A stretch of DNA of 64,000 bases from Myrmaecium sp. VS I D KN 1 (Eukaryota > Ascomycota > Dothideomycetes > Valsariales > Valsariaceae), in assembly GCA_019775845.1 (NCBI GenBank), contig JADQAV010000024.1:248001-312000 (forward strand). Reading direction: 5' to 3'. Position numbers and translations under genes: made by a program. Below the pieces are notes generated by a model, which saw nothing but the letters and a program-made list of their open reading frames with translations, ran no database searches and was not told where the DNA came from. Every line of letters begins with the position of its first letter. Position 1 is the first letter of the stretch. Shown here piece after piece: positions 1 to 11,826 of the stretch.

Positions 1-1391
1 ACCCCCGTGAACACCTCGGCGTAGGTCGGAGGTCGCTGCGGCTGCTGCTGCTGCTGCTTTCCCTGGCCGTCCTCGATCGGCGCGTGCAGTGGCGGCTTGG
101 TCCCGCTTAGATCTCCCGTCGTGGACGAGAAGTCCGTTTCCGCGGTCAAGGAGGCTGCGCTGGCGTTGGCGCCAGACGCCGCCACGGTGAACTCGGGGAT
201 CGGCTTCCTGAACGCCCGCAGGAAGGCATCGGTGCCGTAAGTGTCGGTAAGGGCGATGCCCAGGACCTATATTGATTGTGAGAACCGATATCACCAGCCA
301 TTTCCGCGTTAGGCAAACCACTTACCCCCGCACCAAAAGTCCCCACCCAGTACCGCAGCGCAATCTCGTTCGCCTCCTCATAATCATCCGTGATAGCCGC
401 CACGCCCATGAACCACTCATGCGCCACCGTCCCCACCGGCGGAATCCCATACTTCATCGCAAAATGCACATTGCTCGTCCCACTCAGCACGCCCGTCCAC
501 CCTTCCTTCTTCCTTTCCGCCGCGGCCTCCATCAAGCCCTGCAGCACCAGGTCCTGCGTGTGGTAGTCCCGTCGACGGCGGGTGCCGAACTCGGAGAAGA
601 CGCAGCCGGCCCGCAGGAGCTGCTCGCCCTTGCGCCGCGCCAGCGCCACCTGGCCCGCGTGCGTCCAGTCCCGGTCGCCGAACTTGAAGTACGCCTCGCT
701 CACCAGCGCCAGCAGCGGGATCTCGTACAGAATCGTCTCCGCCCAGAGGCCTTCGATGTGGATGCTCACGTCCCCGAGCTCGTCGCCCTCGTCCGCGTCA
801 CCACCGCCGGAGGAGGAAGCGCCGTCGCGTTCTGCCTCGTTCGTCGCCGGCGTGAACGTCAGCGTGACCTGGCGGTCCGGGTGCAAGCGGAAGTCGGCCA
901 TGTAGCGCAGGTAGGGCTCCGGGAGGTAAGGGCACGTGGTGCGGAGGTACTCGAGCTCGGCGGGGGTGAGTCGGAGGTTGGCGAGCTCTGTTGCGCAGCA
1001 GGGAAGCAATTCCGGGCGTCAGCAAGGCACCTCACCTGAAACGAGCAACGGAAGCAAGGAAGTATAAGAGGGAACGTACGATCCACCTGCCCCCGCAACC
1101 ACGCAAACGCGCGCCGATTCAGCTTCAGGTGCGGCGTCCGGTTCGTGAAGCCGTACGTCACCGGCACGTCCGGGAAGTACTTCAGCACGCAGCACTGCAT
1201 CGTGAGCTTGTAGAGGTCCCTGCGATCCCACATCAACATTCAGCGATAGCGCAAGGTAAGTCGAGCACCGATGCGGGGATCGAGCAACCGTAAGACAGGA
1301 TGGAAGAGAGAACTTACGTATCCAGCAACGACACGATGCCCTCTGGCACTGCGTCGGCGGCGCGGGTGCCGGCGTTGGTTTCTGATGCCAT
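1..1391 (-). CDS. NPT1: nicotinate phosphoribosyltransferase, 3' end cut by window edge
   Basis: Converts nicotinate and PRPP to nicotinate mononucleotide, the entry step of the Preiss-Handler NAD salvage route. Exons read 1391..1318, 1219..1080, 987..326 and 266 to beyond base 1, with phases that join cleanly. Seen: N-terminal SLLDTDLYKLTMQ, then FPDVPVTYGFTNRTP, a middle block GTSNVHFAMKYGIPPVGT followed by AHEWFM, and after the last intron GIALTDTYGTDAFL. These follow the yeast Npt1 order. The ATG at 1391 starts a short leader that leads directly into the conserved SLLDT. Odd: between the GIALTDT region and TYAEVFTG there is an Ala/Ser/Thr-rich insert ending in a six-Gln run (CAG-type repeat near bases 41-58), absent from yeast Npt1. 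The C-terminus lies off the left edge. Family identity is very secure. Confidence 0.93.
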
Positions 1392-2065
1392 GTGTGCTGC
1401 TGGTGGCCGTGGGTGACGACGAAAGCGCCCGAGGAAAAAGAGAATGGCGAAAGGGAGAACCTGAGCGCAGTCCCGTTACTGATGCGAGTGGACAGAAGGG
1501 ACTCGCGGCGGTTGTGTCTAGCACAGAGATTCCGGGTTCGTGATCGAGGGTAAGTGTGGTGTATGAGAAAGAAGTCGCGGCGGTGATGCAAGTAGTAGCA
1601 AGGAAATGGGAGGGAGGGGGAGGGGGAGGGGGAGGGGGGGGTTCTGAGGTGGGCGATAGATGATCAGATAACGGAATTTAACGGCGGCGCGGCGGATGTG
1701 GGCGGGCCAAGTCGTTGACGTTTTCCGAGTGGGGCCGCGCGGCAGGTTGCACTTCAGGTTCAAGCTGGGAGGTAGTGGTAAGGATGTTGAGGTTGCTTAA
1801 TTCCCTTACAATAGAAATAGCACAGTTCACCTGATATATGCCACGAACACTGCGTCGTCTCTCATACATATAAATATGTTCATAGGCCATATGCTATGTC
1901 TACCCCACGGTGTGGTTTCCCCTCCTCCCCCCTCTTTCACATTCGTCATCGCCGACGCGGCCGATCTCGGTATCGCACCAGAAACAGCCGCGCGCCTGAA
2001 GTGTGTAGCCTCGTGCTCCTCCAGTGTACCAATCCACCCAAACCACCAATGTAGACACCACCTCT
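1392..2065. other. intergenic: 5' flank of NPT1 and 3' flank of ACSF3-like gene
   Basis: No convincing gene. Contains a G-rich run of AGGGGG-type units around 1607-1640 just upstream of NPT1 and a less GC-rich patch around 1790-1880 containing a TATAAATA-like string near 1868. Small open frames here are unrelated to known proteins. Confidence 0.6.
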
Positions 2066-4160
2066 CTACCGCGGCGGCGTCGGCGGACGATCCGCAAACA
2101 CCTGCTGCACAAGCGCCTTCTTATTAACTGTAGTAAGGGAAGGTTAGCTTCAGGCAAGATCCAAGACCAAAGGAAGAGGGGAAAAAAGAGGGAAAGAAAC
2201 TCACTCTTCCCCATCGCATTCCGCGGAATCGCATCGATCAGCTTCATCTCCTGCGGAATCTTATAATTCGCCAACCGGTCCTTCAGCGCCCGGCGCATAT
2301 CCATCGGACCCCACGGCTTCCCGCCCTTCCCCGCCGTCATCCCCTTCTCCGTCAACACGACGACCGCGGCGACCCGCTGCCCCCACTGCACGCTGTCCAG
2401 CGCCACGACCGCGCACTCCGCCACCTCGGGCAAGCTCAGCAGCTCCCGCTCCACCTCCAGCGCGCTGACCTTCTCCCCGCCCGTCTTGATGATGTCGGCG
2501 CTCTTCCGGCCCTGAATGAACCATGCCTTGCCCCTCGCCCAGTCCCCGCTTTTTCCCTCGCCCGACCCAGGCACCGCCCGCCGCACCGCCACGTCCCCCG
2601 TCTTGAACCAGCGCCGCCCACCGTCCGTCGAGGGCACGAACTCCTTCGCCGTCGCCTCCGGGTTGCGCCAGTACTCCTGGAAGATCGTGGGCCCGCGGAG
2701 TTGGATCTCGCCGTGCCGCTCCCGGCCCTGCGCGTCCAGCTCTTCTCCATCCTGGATGACCTCGCCCGTCTCTGTGTCCACCAACCGCGCTTCCACGGAG
2801 GGCAGCGGCCAGCCGACGCTGCCGTCGATGCGGTCGGTAAAGTCCAGGCCGCAGGACAGGGCCATGCCGACCTCGGTCATGCCGTAACGCTCGAGGAGGA
2901 CGTTGCCGCCGCTGAGCTCGCGCCAGGCGTCCTTGGTCGGTGCGGGCAAGGCGGCGGAACCGGAGATGGCGAGTCGCATGTTTTCCGGCGTCAACGCCTT
3001 CTTGGTTGCCTCCTGCATCTCCGGGGACAGCTTGCCGTGAGAAGCGAGGAGACGGTTGTAGATGGTTGGGACGACGGTGAAGAAGGTGACCGTCTCCTTC
3101 GGCGCGCCGTTCGTTTGGTGGGGGAGGAAAGGCGCAGCGAGGCGGTTCCAGACGGCGTCAACGTTGAAGGGGAACATGAATTCGATGCTGGAGCCGGCGA
3201 AGAGCGGGGTCAGGATGGCATTGACGGTGCCGTGGATGTGATGGAGGGGAAGGACGTGGAGGAGGTGATCGGCCGGGCTGTACTCCCAGGCCTCGATGAG
3301 AGCGCGGGACTGCGCCTCCAGGGCGGAGATGGGAATCAATACCCCTTTCTATGATGCGTTAGTTCGCTGTCACTTGTATGCCTGCCATGCAGGAATCATA
3401 CCGGACGATTGGTCGTGCCAGAAGTATATAGCATCATGCCGCCCTTGTCACTCTTCGGACTCTCCAATGAAATCTTCTCCCCTTGTCCCTTCCCTTGCAG
3501 GATCTTCTGCAAGGGGACGGACGTCGGCTGGTGCTCCAGCCCTTCGGAGACCACCGCCTCCGCCTTGCCACGGAACTTCTCCGACGACAGCAGCATCAGC
3601 GCTTGGCTCTGGTCGATGATGTAGCGGAGCTCGGATGGCGGGAAGGCGGGCGACATGGGGACGGCGATGGCATGGCTTCCGAGAATGGAGAGGAGTGTCA
3701 CTGTGAGGAAGCGATATCGTCAGTCAGAGCTGCTCGTCCCGAAAAGAGGGCACGAGTAAGGGTAAGGGTCAACCATACCCACGTAGTCGTAGCTGTTCTC
3801 CACGAGGAACGCGATCCGTTCACCCTCAGTACTCTTCCCATCGGCGCTCTCCCGCAGCTTCTCCTTCCGTTCCGCGACATCCCGCAGCAGATCGCCGTAG
3901 GTGAAGCGGCGGCCGCTGAGCGAGTGCACCACCGCGGTGCTCTGAGGGTCGTGCCGGGCGATGGCCTCGAAGATGGGCAGCCGGGGGAGGGTCTGGGTGG
4001 ACGCCATGCGGACGAACGTCGAGGCGAGGAGGGGGACGGGGGTGGAACCTGAAGTGAGCGTTCGGGTTCGGCGAGAAGGGATGAAGAGCGACTTCCGTGC
4101 TGGCGCGGCTGACAGCTTGGCGGCGGTGAGGCGGAGGGTGGTGTTTCGTGTCACCCACAT
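2066..4160 (-). CDS. ACSF3-type malonyl-CoA synthetase (acyl-CoA synthetase), mitochondrial
   Basis: ANL-superfamily ligase that activates a carboxylate through an acyl-AMP and passes it to CoA; the closest family I recognise is ACSF3/malonyl-CoA synthetase. Exons 4160..3779, 3700..3402, 3348..2205, 2127..2066 give 628 aa. Seen: Arg/Ser/Thr-rich N-terminus without acids (likely mitochondrial presequence), P-loop TSGTTNRPKG formed across intron 2, LPLHHIHGTVNA (very ACSF3-like), ERYGMTEVGMAL, WFKTGDVAV, GRKSADIIKTGGEKVSALE, and the C-terminal catalytic Lys context NAMGKINKKAL formed across the last intron. All ANL core motifs are present, so it should be active. Known of the family: mitochondrial malonate activation feeding lipoate/fatty-acid synthesis. 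Substrate is inferred, not shown. It is head-to-head with the BolA gene, 608 bp apart. Confidence 0.9.
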
Positions 4161-4768
4161 GGTCGGCTCGAGGGGGGAAGGAAGAGAAAAAGGGCTGGCG
4201 GAGTGGATTAGCGGGTGTTTTACCTGGGATGTCGCATATGCGGGCTTTATTAGTTAGTAGTCTCCTTCCTTGCCGTACCCGGTGTCAATTCGCTGCAGAA
4301 CTAACTGCCCAGTGGAGTGGGGTTGTCGGGAGCTCTTCACATTGCCGAAGGATCCGCGTGAGGAGAGACACAGGGGGTGATCTCACCAAAACACGCAAGG
4401 CTTGCCGTAAGACCGATGCAGGTCGTTTGGGTGTCGCGACAATGTACTCGGATTGATCTCAAGAGAGTCGTATATCAGCAGCTGCGAAGGAATTGGAGTT
4501 GGCCGTCTTCCTCAATCATCAACCATGAAAGTGCCCATGCCGTCATCGTGAAGCTCCCGCCACCCGAGAGCTCCGCCAGCTCGCGTCCCGCCGCGGAACG
4601 CCAAGCCAGCAAAGTCCGGGGGAGAGAGAGAGACCTGCATCCTTCCAACCCATCGAGTCGGCATCGTCAGATAACTAATCCGTGACCGCGCTCTCTTCCT
4701 CCATACCATAACCGCCTCCTACAAGATACCACAGCACCCCCCAATCCCTCACACCGCACCGCAATTCC
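4161..4768. promoter_or_regulatory. divergent promoter region, ACSF3-like (-) / BolA-like (+)
   Basis: A 608 bp gap between two start codons on opposite strands. Both flanking products are plausibly mitochondrial, so co-regulation is possible but not shown. No clear TATA box. A pyrimidine- and CA-rich stretch lies just before the BolA start. Confidence 0.5.
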
Positions 4769-5154
4769 ATGCTCCGACTACCCCGCCTCCTCTGCCAGCG
4801 ATCCGCGTTCGCGACAACAACAGCCACCACCCGGCCAACCCTCCTCCGCACCATGGCCACCTCCTCCTCCTCCTCCTCCGCCGCCGCGCCGCCGACAACC
4901 TCCACAACCCCAATCGAAGACAGCATCCGCACCAAGCTCACCGACGCTCTCGCCCCCACCTTCCTCGAAATCCACAACGACTCCCACCTCCACTCCCACC
5001 ACCGCGCCATGCAGGGCGTCACATCGAAGGAGGTGCGTCCTCCTCCCCCTTCCTTATAAAACACGAACATCAACTAACATCCTACCTCACCTCCCTTGTA
5101 TCGTAGACGCACTTCCGGTACCTCTCCCTCTTCTCCCCAAAAGAAAGCCCAAGG

Positions 5155-5198
<44 letters not shown>

Positions 5199-5400
5199 CC
5201 AGGGTTGATCCTAACGCGCAAATAGGATATACATCACCACCCCCGCCTTCCGAGCGAAACCGCAACCCGCCCGGCACCGTATGGTTTACGCGCTATTGCG
5301 CGAGGAGATGAGCAGGGAGAATGGCGTGCATGCGCTGCAGCTGAGGACGCGGACGCCGGAGGAGGAGGAGAGGGCGAGGGAGCGGGAGGAGGTGGCGTAG
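4769..5400 (+). CDS. BolA-like protein
   Basis: Small BolA-family protein; eukaryotic members work with monothiol glutaredoxins in Fe-S cluster trafficking. Exons 4769..5032, 5107..5117 and 5226..5400 give 149 aa. Seen: Arg/Thr-rich leader with a Ser/Ala run (possible mitochondrial presequence), then IEDSIRTKLTDAL, LEIHNDSHLHSHH, and after splicing KETHFRIYITTPAFRAK followed by QPARHRMVYALLREEM, the BolA core. The second exon is only 11 nt and encodes THF plus two bases of the next Arg. Without it the conserved ETHFR motif and the frame are lost. The following intron holds a run of 40 A at 5155-5194. A second Met in MATSSSS could give a shorter cytosolic form. Identity is secure; the two introns are hand-placed. 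Confidence 0.88.
5155..5194 (+). repeat. poly(A) homopolymer of 40 bases inside an intron
   Basis: Uninterrupted run of 40 A within intron 2 of the BolA-like gene, between donor GTACCT (5118) and acceptor TAG (5223-5225). True length is likely to vary between reads or isolates. Confidence 0.95.
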
Positions 5401-6428
5401 AGAGGCGGTTGAGGGGGTTGAGGGGGTTGAGGGGTGGAGAGGTGGGGAGAGGTGGAGGAGGAGGGATGGATGTTTGTTGATATTTTACAGATGGTGAGAG
5501 GGAAAACGCGATGGGCGTGCAGAAGGGTAGGAGAACAGATGCAAGCATCCGAAAAATGACGAGCGTAACTGTTTTTTTTTTTTTTTCTCTACTTGAAAAC
5601 ATATCACAGATAGCATGGCACTGGTGACAAGTAACGGTGCAGTAATACCTAGGTCCGCTTATGCCGCATCTGTGCTAAGTGCCCCCTACTTCCTGTTAGA
5701 GGGAGTAGGGGCATTCAGTGCGAGCGGGTTCCACAGACGGCACTCGAAGGACCCTCAGATCGCGCGGTTGGAGAGAGGGAGGGGTAGAAAGCTATAAGGC
5801 ATCAGAGTTTAAGGCGAAAAGCATCAGGGTACAGACACAAGGCATCATGTAAAGGCCTCAGGTATGAGGGAGACATCGGAGTATAAGGCACAAGGCATAA
5901 GGCATAAGGCTTGTAACCCTTACACTTGTGCTTGTGCTTATGTTTGTGTTTGTACTTGTAGGTACTCGTTCCTGTACCTTCACCGTCCAGTCAACCTCCC
6001 TCCATCCCCACCTACCTTGAGTGCATATGTACACATACCTGTCGGCAATCCAGCAACCTCCCGCCGGACCCGCACCGCCCGGAAAGGAAGAAGGCACGGC
6101 GGCAGAGACCTAGAGACGCATGGAGAGGACACAACGGAAAATCGAGTATCCACAATGATTGATCTGATCTGATTCATTGATTCGATCCCAATCGACGGAG
6201 AAGCAAAAGAAGAAGAAAAAAATAGAGGGTATTAATAAAAAAAACGAACAGAGAGCATGCAACGGCCCCATGAAAAAGGAGGAAAGAGCAACGGGGAACA
6301 AGGATATTAGACTTTCTCCGCTTCAGCATCGATGGAAGGAAAAGGTGAGGTAAGCTGAAGATCTCAATTCACCCCTTTCCATCCTTTGTCTCCAACGCCA
6401 CCGGTTTCTCTCTTTTCTCCTTGCCAAC
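5401..6428. other. intergenic between convergent BolA-like and acetate-transporter genes
   Basis: No gene seen. Holds a T-run near 5571-5586 and, at 5795-5965, a degenerate microsatellite of AAGGCATAAGGC-type units turning into TTGTGCTTGTG-type units. A purine-rich A/G stretch at 6190-6300 is probably the 3' UTR of the minus-strand transporter. Confidence 0.6.
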
Positions 6429-7621
6429 TTAGACCGACTCAGCGGCCGCAGCCTCCTGCTCCGCGCGCGCAGCATCATTGTTGATCTTCGCGCGACGCTC
6501 GCGGCCCTTCTCCGACCAAGGGAAGTGGGCGACGGGGATGACGAAGAAGCTATAACAAGAAAGGTCAGCAGACAGTTCGTAAAAAATGAGGGAGGATGGG
6601 GGAGACACAAACCTGTTCGAGCTATCCGCCAAACCGGCCAAGGCATTATACCACGCGATAAACGCGGCCAAAATGCCAAACGCGCCGCCGGCGCGGATGC
6701 AACCCGTCTTCGGCGCCCCGCTGCCATTCTGCAAGTACCCAATCCCGAGCATCAAAAACGCCATGTCGAGCGTGAAGAAGAGCAGGAAAAACGCGACCGT
6801 CGAGCGGATGGTGCAGAGCAGCAGGAGGAAGGTAAAAATAAACCAACCCATGAGGTACAAGCCCATAGAATCCAAAAACATCTTGGCGCCGCCCGCCGAT
6901 TCCAGCGAGCTGACGATGGCGAACCCGCCCGGGGTCAGGATGATGGCGAAGGAGAGCCAGAACCCCCCGTACGAGGACAGCGCGGTGGCACCGAAGGTGT
7001 TGCCCACCGCCATCTCCCACATCCCCGCCAGCAGCTGCACCAGCCCGCCGTAGCCGAAGGCGAGCGCGACGACGAGGTTCGGCTCCGTGATCCCCCGCGT
7101 GCCCAGGTTGATGAGCGAGAGGACGAAAGTCGTCAGGGCGAAGGCGGAGAGACCCAGGGGGGCCGGGTTCGCGATGCTCTTTTTTGGTGCGCTGGAGTTG
7201 TCTTTTCGTTAGCTGGCTGTCGCTGTTGGGGGGGGGGGGGGAAGGCGCAAGGTTGAAGCAGCAGCCGAGGAGGCGCGCAACTTACCGGTACAGACCGGGC
7301 TGGAATTCACCGCCGAAGGCGGGCAGGCGGCGCTCCGGGTCGTTGGTCAGGACGTGCGCGAGCGGGTTGCCGCCGTAGTCGTACGGGACGCGCTGCTTGG
7401 GCTGCGGCGCGGTCGTGGCGGCATGGTCGATGGCGCTCGTGCCGTTGGTTTCTTTGGTCGGCAGCGTGGCGGTGTTTTCGTAGGCCTGGTGGAAGGAGAG
7501 GATGGGTCAGCGCATTGTGGTTGTGGTCGCCGGTTGGGGTGAATGGGGTGAAGGAGGGATGGTCGTTGATGTTGATGATGGCGAGGAAGGAACTTACGTT
7601 GAATTCTTGAGCGGTAGCCAT
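6429..7621 (-). CDS. GPR1/FUN34/YaaH family acetate/ammonium-type transporter
   Basis: Six-helix plasma-membrane protein of the acetate uptake transporter family (yeast Ady2, Yarrowia Gpr1, Aspergillus AcpA). Exons 7621..7598, 7485..7286, 7191..6613, 6549..6429 give 307 aa. Seen: hydrophilic N-terminus, FGGEFQPGLYR, then the diagnostic IANPAPLGLSAFALTTFVLS at the first helix, later GGFWLSFAIILTPG and hydrophobic segments through WFIFTFLLLLCTIR, ending in a charged Ala/Glu-rich tail. The NPAPLGL motif is the family signature. The first coding exon is only 24 nt (MATAQEFN). Substrate choice (acetate, other short acids, ammonium) cannot be read from sequence. Confidence 0.92.
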
Positions 7622-10600
7622 GTTGGAGGAAGGGTGTGAGGGTCGTTGTTATTGTTGTTGCTGTCGTTGTGGAACGGCGCTCGCAGGCCCTTCGCAAAAG
7701 AGTAAGGTATCGATCAGACCCAAACAGGTAAATGGCAGGAGCTCTGACTGGCGACTGTGAGGATGACCAAAGACCAAGAAAGGGCGAAAAAAAAGGGAAG
7801 AAGAAAGAAGACAGTCGATGGTGGAGGGGGGGTGGAAAAAGGTTGGGGTATTTAAATTCCGGACGGGATGAACGAACAAACGGAGGAAACGAACGAACGA
7901 ACGCAAGGGCGGAGGAGGAGGGTGCAGAGTGTGCTTTTTAGCTAGGTACCATTATGGGGTCAGGGTTGGGGACGGGGGGGGTAAAATGGTGGAGCTGGAG
8001 ATGAGCCGAGAGCTCTGAGGCCATGGCCATGGCCAGGGCTTGTCCGGACAACAACAGCCTGCCGTCCATTGGCTGGGGATCGGAAAGCTGGTCGGTGGTC
8101 CAGGTCCTCTTCGTTGCTCTCTCTCTTCCGTTCACCCATGCGTTTTGTGCTGGGGGGGAGCAGCGGTGGAGAAAGCGTCAGGTTGTGGGGGGGCAGGAGG
8201 ATGGAACCCTAGGGGGGGGGGGGGCAGCGGGGCGGGCGGGGGGGCATGCAGTTAGTTAGCGCTGCAGCAAATCGGCCACCTGCACACCTTCAAGCCAAAC
8301 GCACCCCAGCGCCTCTCTGCTGCCAATTTCTTAGCTAGCCTCCCCCCGGCCGTGCGTTTTGGCGTTGGCTCGTTCACTGTTGTTGTTGGCGGGGGGAAAA
8401 GAAAGAGAGCTTGCGAGCTTGCGTTTGTGCCTAGGTAATTGGCTTGGGCTTGGACTGGATTGAACCGGACTGGACATCTACCGGCACCGGCAGCCGGCAC
8501 GTCCTTTTTTGCTTTTTTGCTCCTCGGCCCGGATGCTCGTTCGTACGTGCGCTCACACACACCGCGACCTCATCATCATCCATGATGACGGCCGGGCCAC
8601 ACGGCCCATCTGCCATCCGTGCCGTGGAGAAAAGACGACGGCGGTGGTGGTGGAGACGGGGTGATCGGTAAGCTGGCGAAGCTCAGCTCCCGTTTCGTGC
8701 GAATGGAGGTCCTCTCCCCCCTCCTCCTCATCCCCTTGTCCCTCCCATGCACCTCGCCTTCTTCTGCATCTTCTTCGTTTTCTTCTCCCCCCTGCAACCG
8801 TCCCTGTCCGACACCTTCGCCTAGCTACAGCAGGTAGGTTTGAACGGGGGTTCGAGGTGAAAAGGAGGGCTGTGGTGCAGTCGTCCATATCCCGACTCGC
8901 GTTTCAGCGTGTGGATTCGATCGATCATTCATTCCACACCCTGTTCGCGGTCCCGGATCGCACTCCCGTAAATACGGTTGACATTTGTACCTACCGTCCC
9001 TTTCCCCCTTCCTCCATCCATCCTCTGTTCACCCCAGCGTGATCATCATCCCTCTAACCCTTGAATTCCCACGCGAGCAAACGACCTACCTCGTAGTTAA
9101 GGTAACTAAACTACGCTCAGCCGTCCCTACCTAGCGAACTACTAGTAGCCAAAAAACGACGTGTGTGTGAAAGTCACTAAGTTCCCTTACCTTAGCAGGT
9201 AGCTTAACGATCCATCGTCATCATCCTCATTCCTCCTTCCTCCTAGCACCCAACGAATTCATACGCATCATCGACACGCGCCGCCTGTTCCCGCAGTTGT
9301 CCATTGTCAATCAAAAGTCAATGGGACCTCGTGCGTGTGGGGCCCCACCACCCCGGTCCACCCGCTGTCTCTCTCTCTCTTTCCCCGCCCCCTTTTCCCC
9401 GGGTTTTCTTTTGAGGGGAGAGAGAGAGAGAGGGAGCTGAGATCTCTGCATGCATGCATCTCGTATTCTTTTCGGTACCGCCCTGCCTCTGTCGTCCGAC
9501 GATGCAGGAAGCGAGCGTGCGAAAAGAGAGAAGAGAGCAGTCAGCCAGCCAGCCAGCCTTGTACCTGTGTGAGACCTTTTCCATCATGCTGGAAAGTATA
9601 TACGTAAGTAAGCTCATCGAAGCCTGAAACCCATTCCTGTGTTGTATATCCCGTACCGTACCAGCACGCATCCACATCGCGCAAATGTCATTGTACAAAC
9701 TGTCACAACTTCTTCTCCCATTCCGTCGTTGCCGGTGCGACGAATGGAACGGAACGGGAAACGTGCTTCGTTCCTCCTCGTCTGGAACCCTGGATTTTTG
9801 CCCTGCAGATGTAGCACCAGCAGCAGCGCTAGACAATGGAGGGAACCAGGGTGTTGGGTCCAAGATAGGAAGAAAGAAAGAAGCATGACCATATAGCTGG
9901 TCCTAAGTATTGAAAGTCGAGGAAGGTGAGCCATCACTGAAATGTGGTTATGGCTGACTCTTTGCCCTTCCGCGGACGGAGATGATGATGGGAAGAGGAT
10001 CGCGAACCGGGGTACCCAGCAACGGCAGTTGGCAACCGCCCATTCCCGCTCACCATCAAGGCAATCTCAAAGGTAACTACAGTACATAATTTAGTACCTA
10101 ATCTCCTCTTAGATACCTACTAGTATACCTACTTAATTTCCTCACATGACCTCTTTCCTCCGTACCTTCAGTGAAGATTTAAGCCAAGTGCCCAGCCCCA
10201 AGCTACAAAGCACGATCGATCGATCGATGAAGGAATTGGACTGGATTGAAAGAAAGGGCTTCGGTACTTGGCCCCCGCAAAACCTTCCCCGGATTCCACT
10301 TCCCCCCGCAAACGGGTAGGTACGTACAGTACATAGACGCCCCCAGCCTCGTTTGGCCGGATCGTCGTTCATCACGACATTTTGTTCGCCCACCCGTCAG
10401 CTGATGCTCTCTCCCCCTCCTCTCCGCTCTTTCCTTCCTTTGTTTTGCTCTTCCTTTGCTGGTTTGTTCGGTCGAACGGCGAGGGTGGGGGGTTTGCTTA
10501 CTTACGGGTTGACTTGGCGTCTGAGCGCGCGGAGGGAAGGGAGAGGATGGAGGATGGAGGATGGAGGATGGAAAATAGAGCGGACGATAAACGGCGGATG

Positions 10601-11799
10601 CGTTCGACAGGCGGACTGGACTGGACTCGGGCGTAATCATTTCCGCGTTTCTAAGTTTCCTTCCATGCGCATTCCACGCAACCTTAGCACGCGCGTGTGA
10701 TTCCTTTAGGAAGCGCAACGGTCGCTTGCGATTTTATGTGTTTACCCATCCTCCTTCTTCTTCTTCTTTTTTCTCTATTCTTGAGCTCTCTGCGCGGAGA
10801 CGTAGGGTGTTGCGATTGGGAAGGTATATCAAGTAGGTATATAGGTGTCGTTTACTCTGCAGGAAGCTCGTCGGTGAACAACCACAGAGCTCTTGTCCGT
10901 GAAGAGATGGACGAGCAGTAATTGGCTAGTATCCCGCGGAGGGTGGGAGGGAAGGCTACCGAGGCATGTCTCCCTCACCTTTTCCTTCTCCACACCGAAA
11001 CTGTCAACCTGATACACCGAGTCTCTCTGCTTTCTATAAGGTTTTCGCTGAAGATGGAGAGGAAAGAAGAGCAGGAACCGCATCGCGACTCTGGCTGGAC
11101 TCGGTCCGTTCCACTCTCGACTCGGCACTCTGGACTTCCTTTCCACCCCACTCCACTCTACTCTCCGCTCTCTCCACTCTCTCCCCTCCACTCCCGTCTC
11201 CGTCCCTCCCTTCTCCTACGCTACGTTATATTACCTTTATCGAAGGCTGATTGGTCGTTGTACAGGGGACGAGGATAGGTGAAACGACATCACAGCAGTC
11301 TCTTTTCCTCTATCCGTACCTTGCGCTTAGCCCTGCGGGACGAGGCGCGTGTCCGACCATGGCGGGCGGACGAACCGCTTTTCTCGGCGGATAGGTTATT
11401 GCTCCTTCTTCTCTAGTTCTATCACCTTGTTCAGGGGGAAAGAAAAAGAAAAGAAAGGCGTTCGACGGTCGATTACGGCGTCGGCGGAGCCTTCTCACCA
11501 CTCCTGCGTATCGTACAAAAGGAGGAGGGTGCCGCGAACATCCCCAAGGACCGGGAGACCACGCTTCCGCATCTTCCCTCCCCTCTGCCCCTTTTCTCCT
11601 TCTACATATGTCGATGCTACCCATCCCTCCACCTCCCTACCTCCTCCCCGGTCATGGTTGCGCGTCGCGTGTTGATTGCGACCGGCAGACCGCAGTTGCA
11701 TCGGCATCAGGCTGTGCCTCACCCTTCCCATCCACCACACCGTTTCAGTTACGCTGGGATGCGAGGCGAAGTCAGGAACGGGCAAGGATATGGGACAGG

Positions 11800-11826
11800 G
11801 TCAAGGTCAGGGTCAGGGTCAGGGTG
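11800..11826 (+). repeat. GGTCAG hexanucleotide repeat
   Basis: Short tandem run of GGTCAG/GGTCAA units within the gene-free stretch. Confidence 0.9.

Noticed and set aside
9318-9863. 181-codon minus-strand frame in the gene-free stretch
   Set aside because: No recognisable domain, overlapping open frames on the other strand, and no plausible splice partners.
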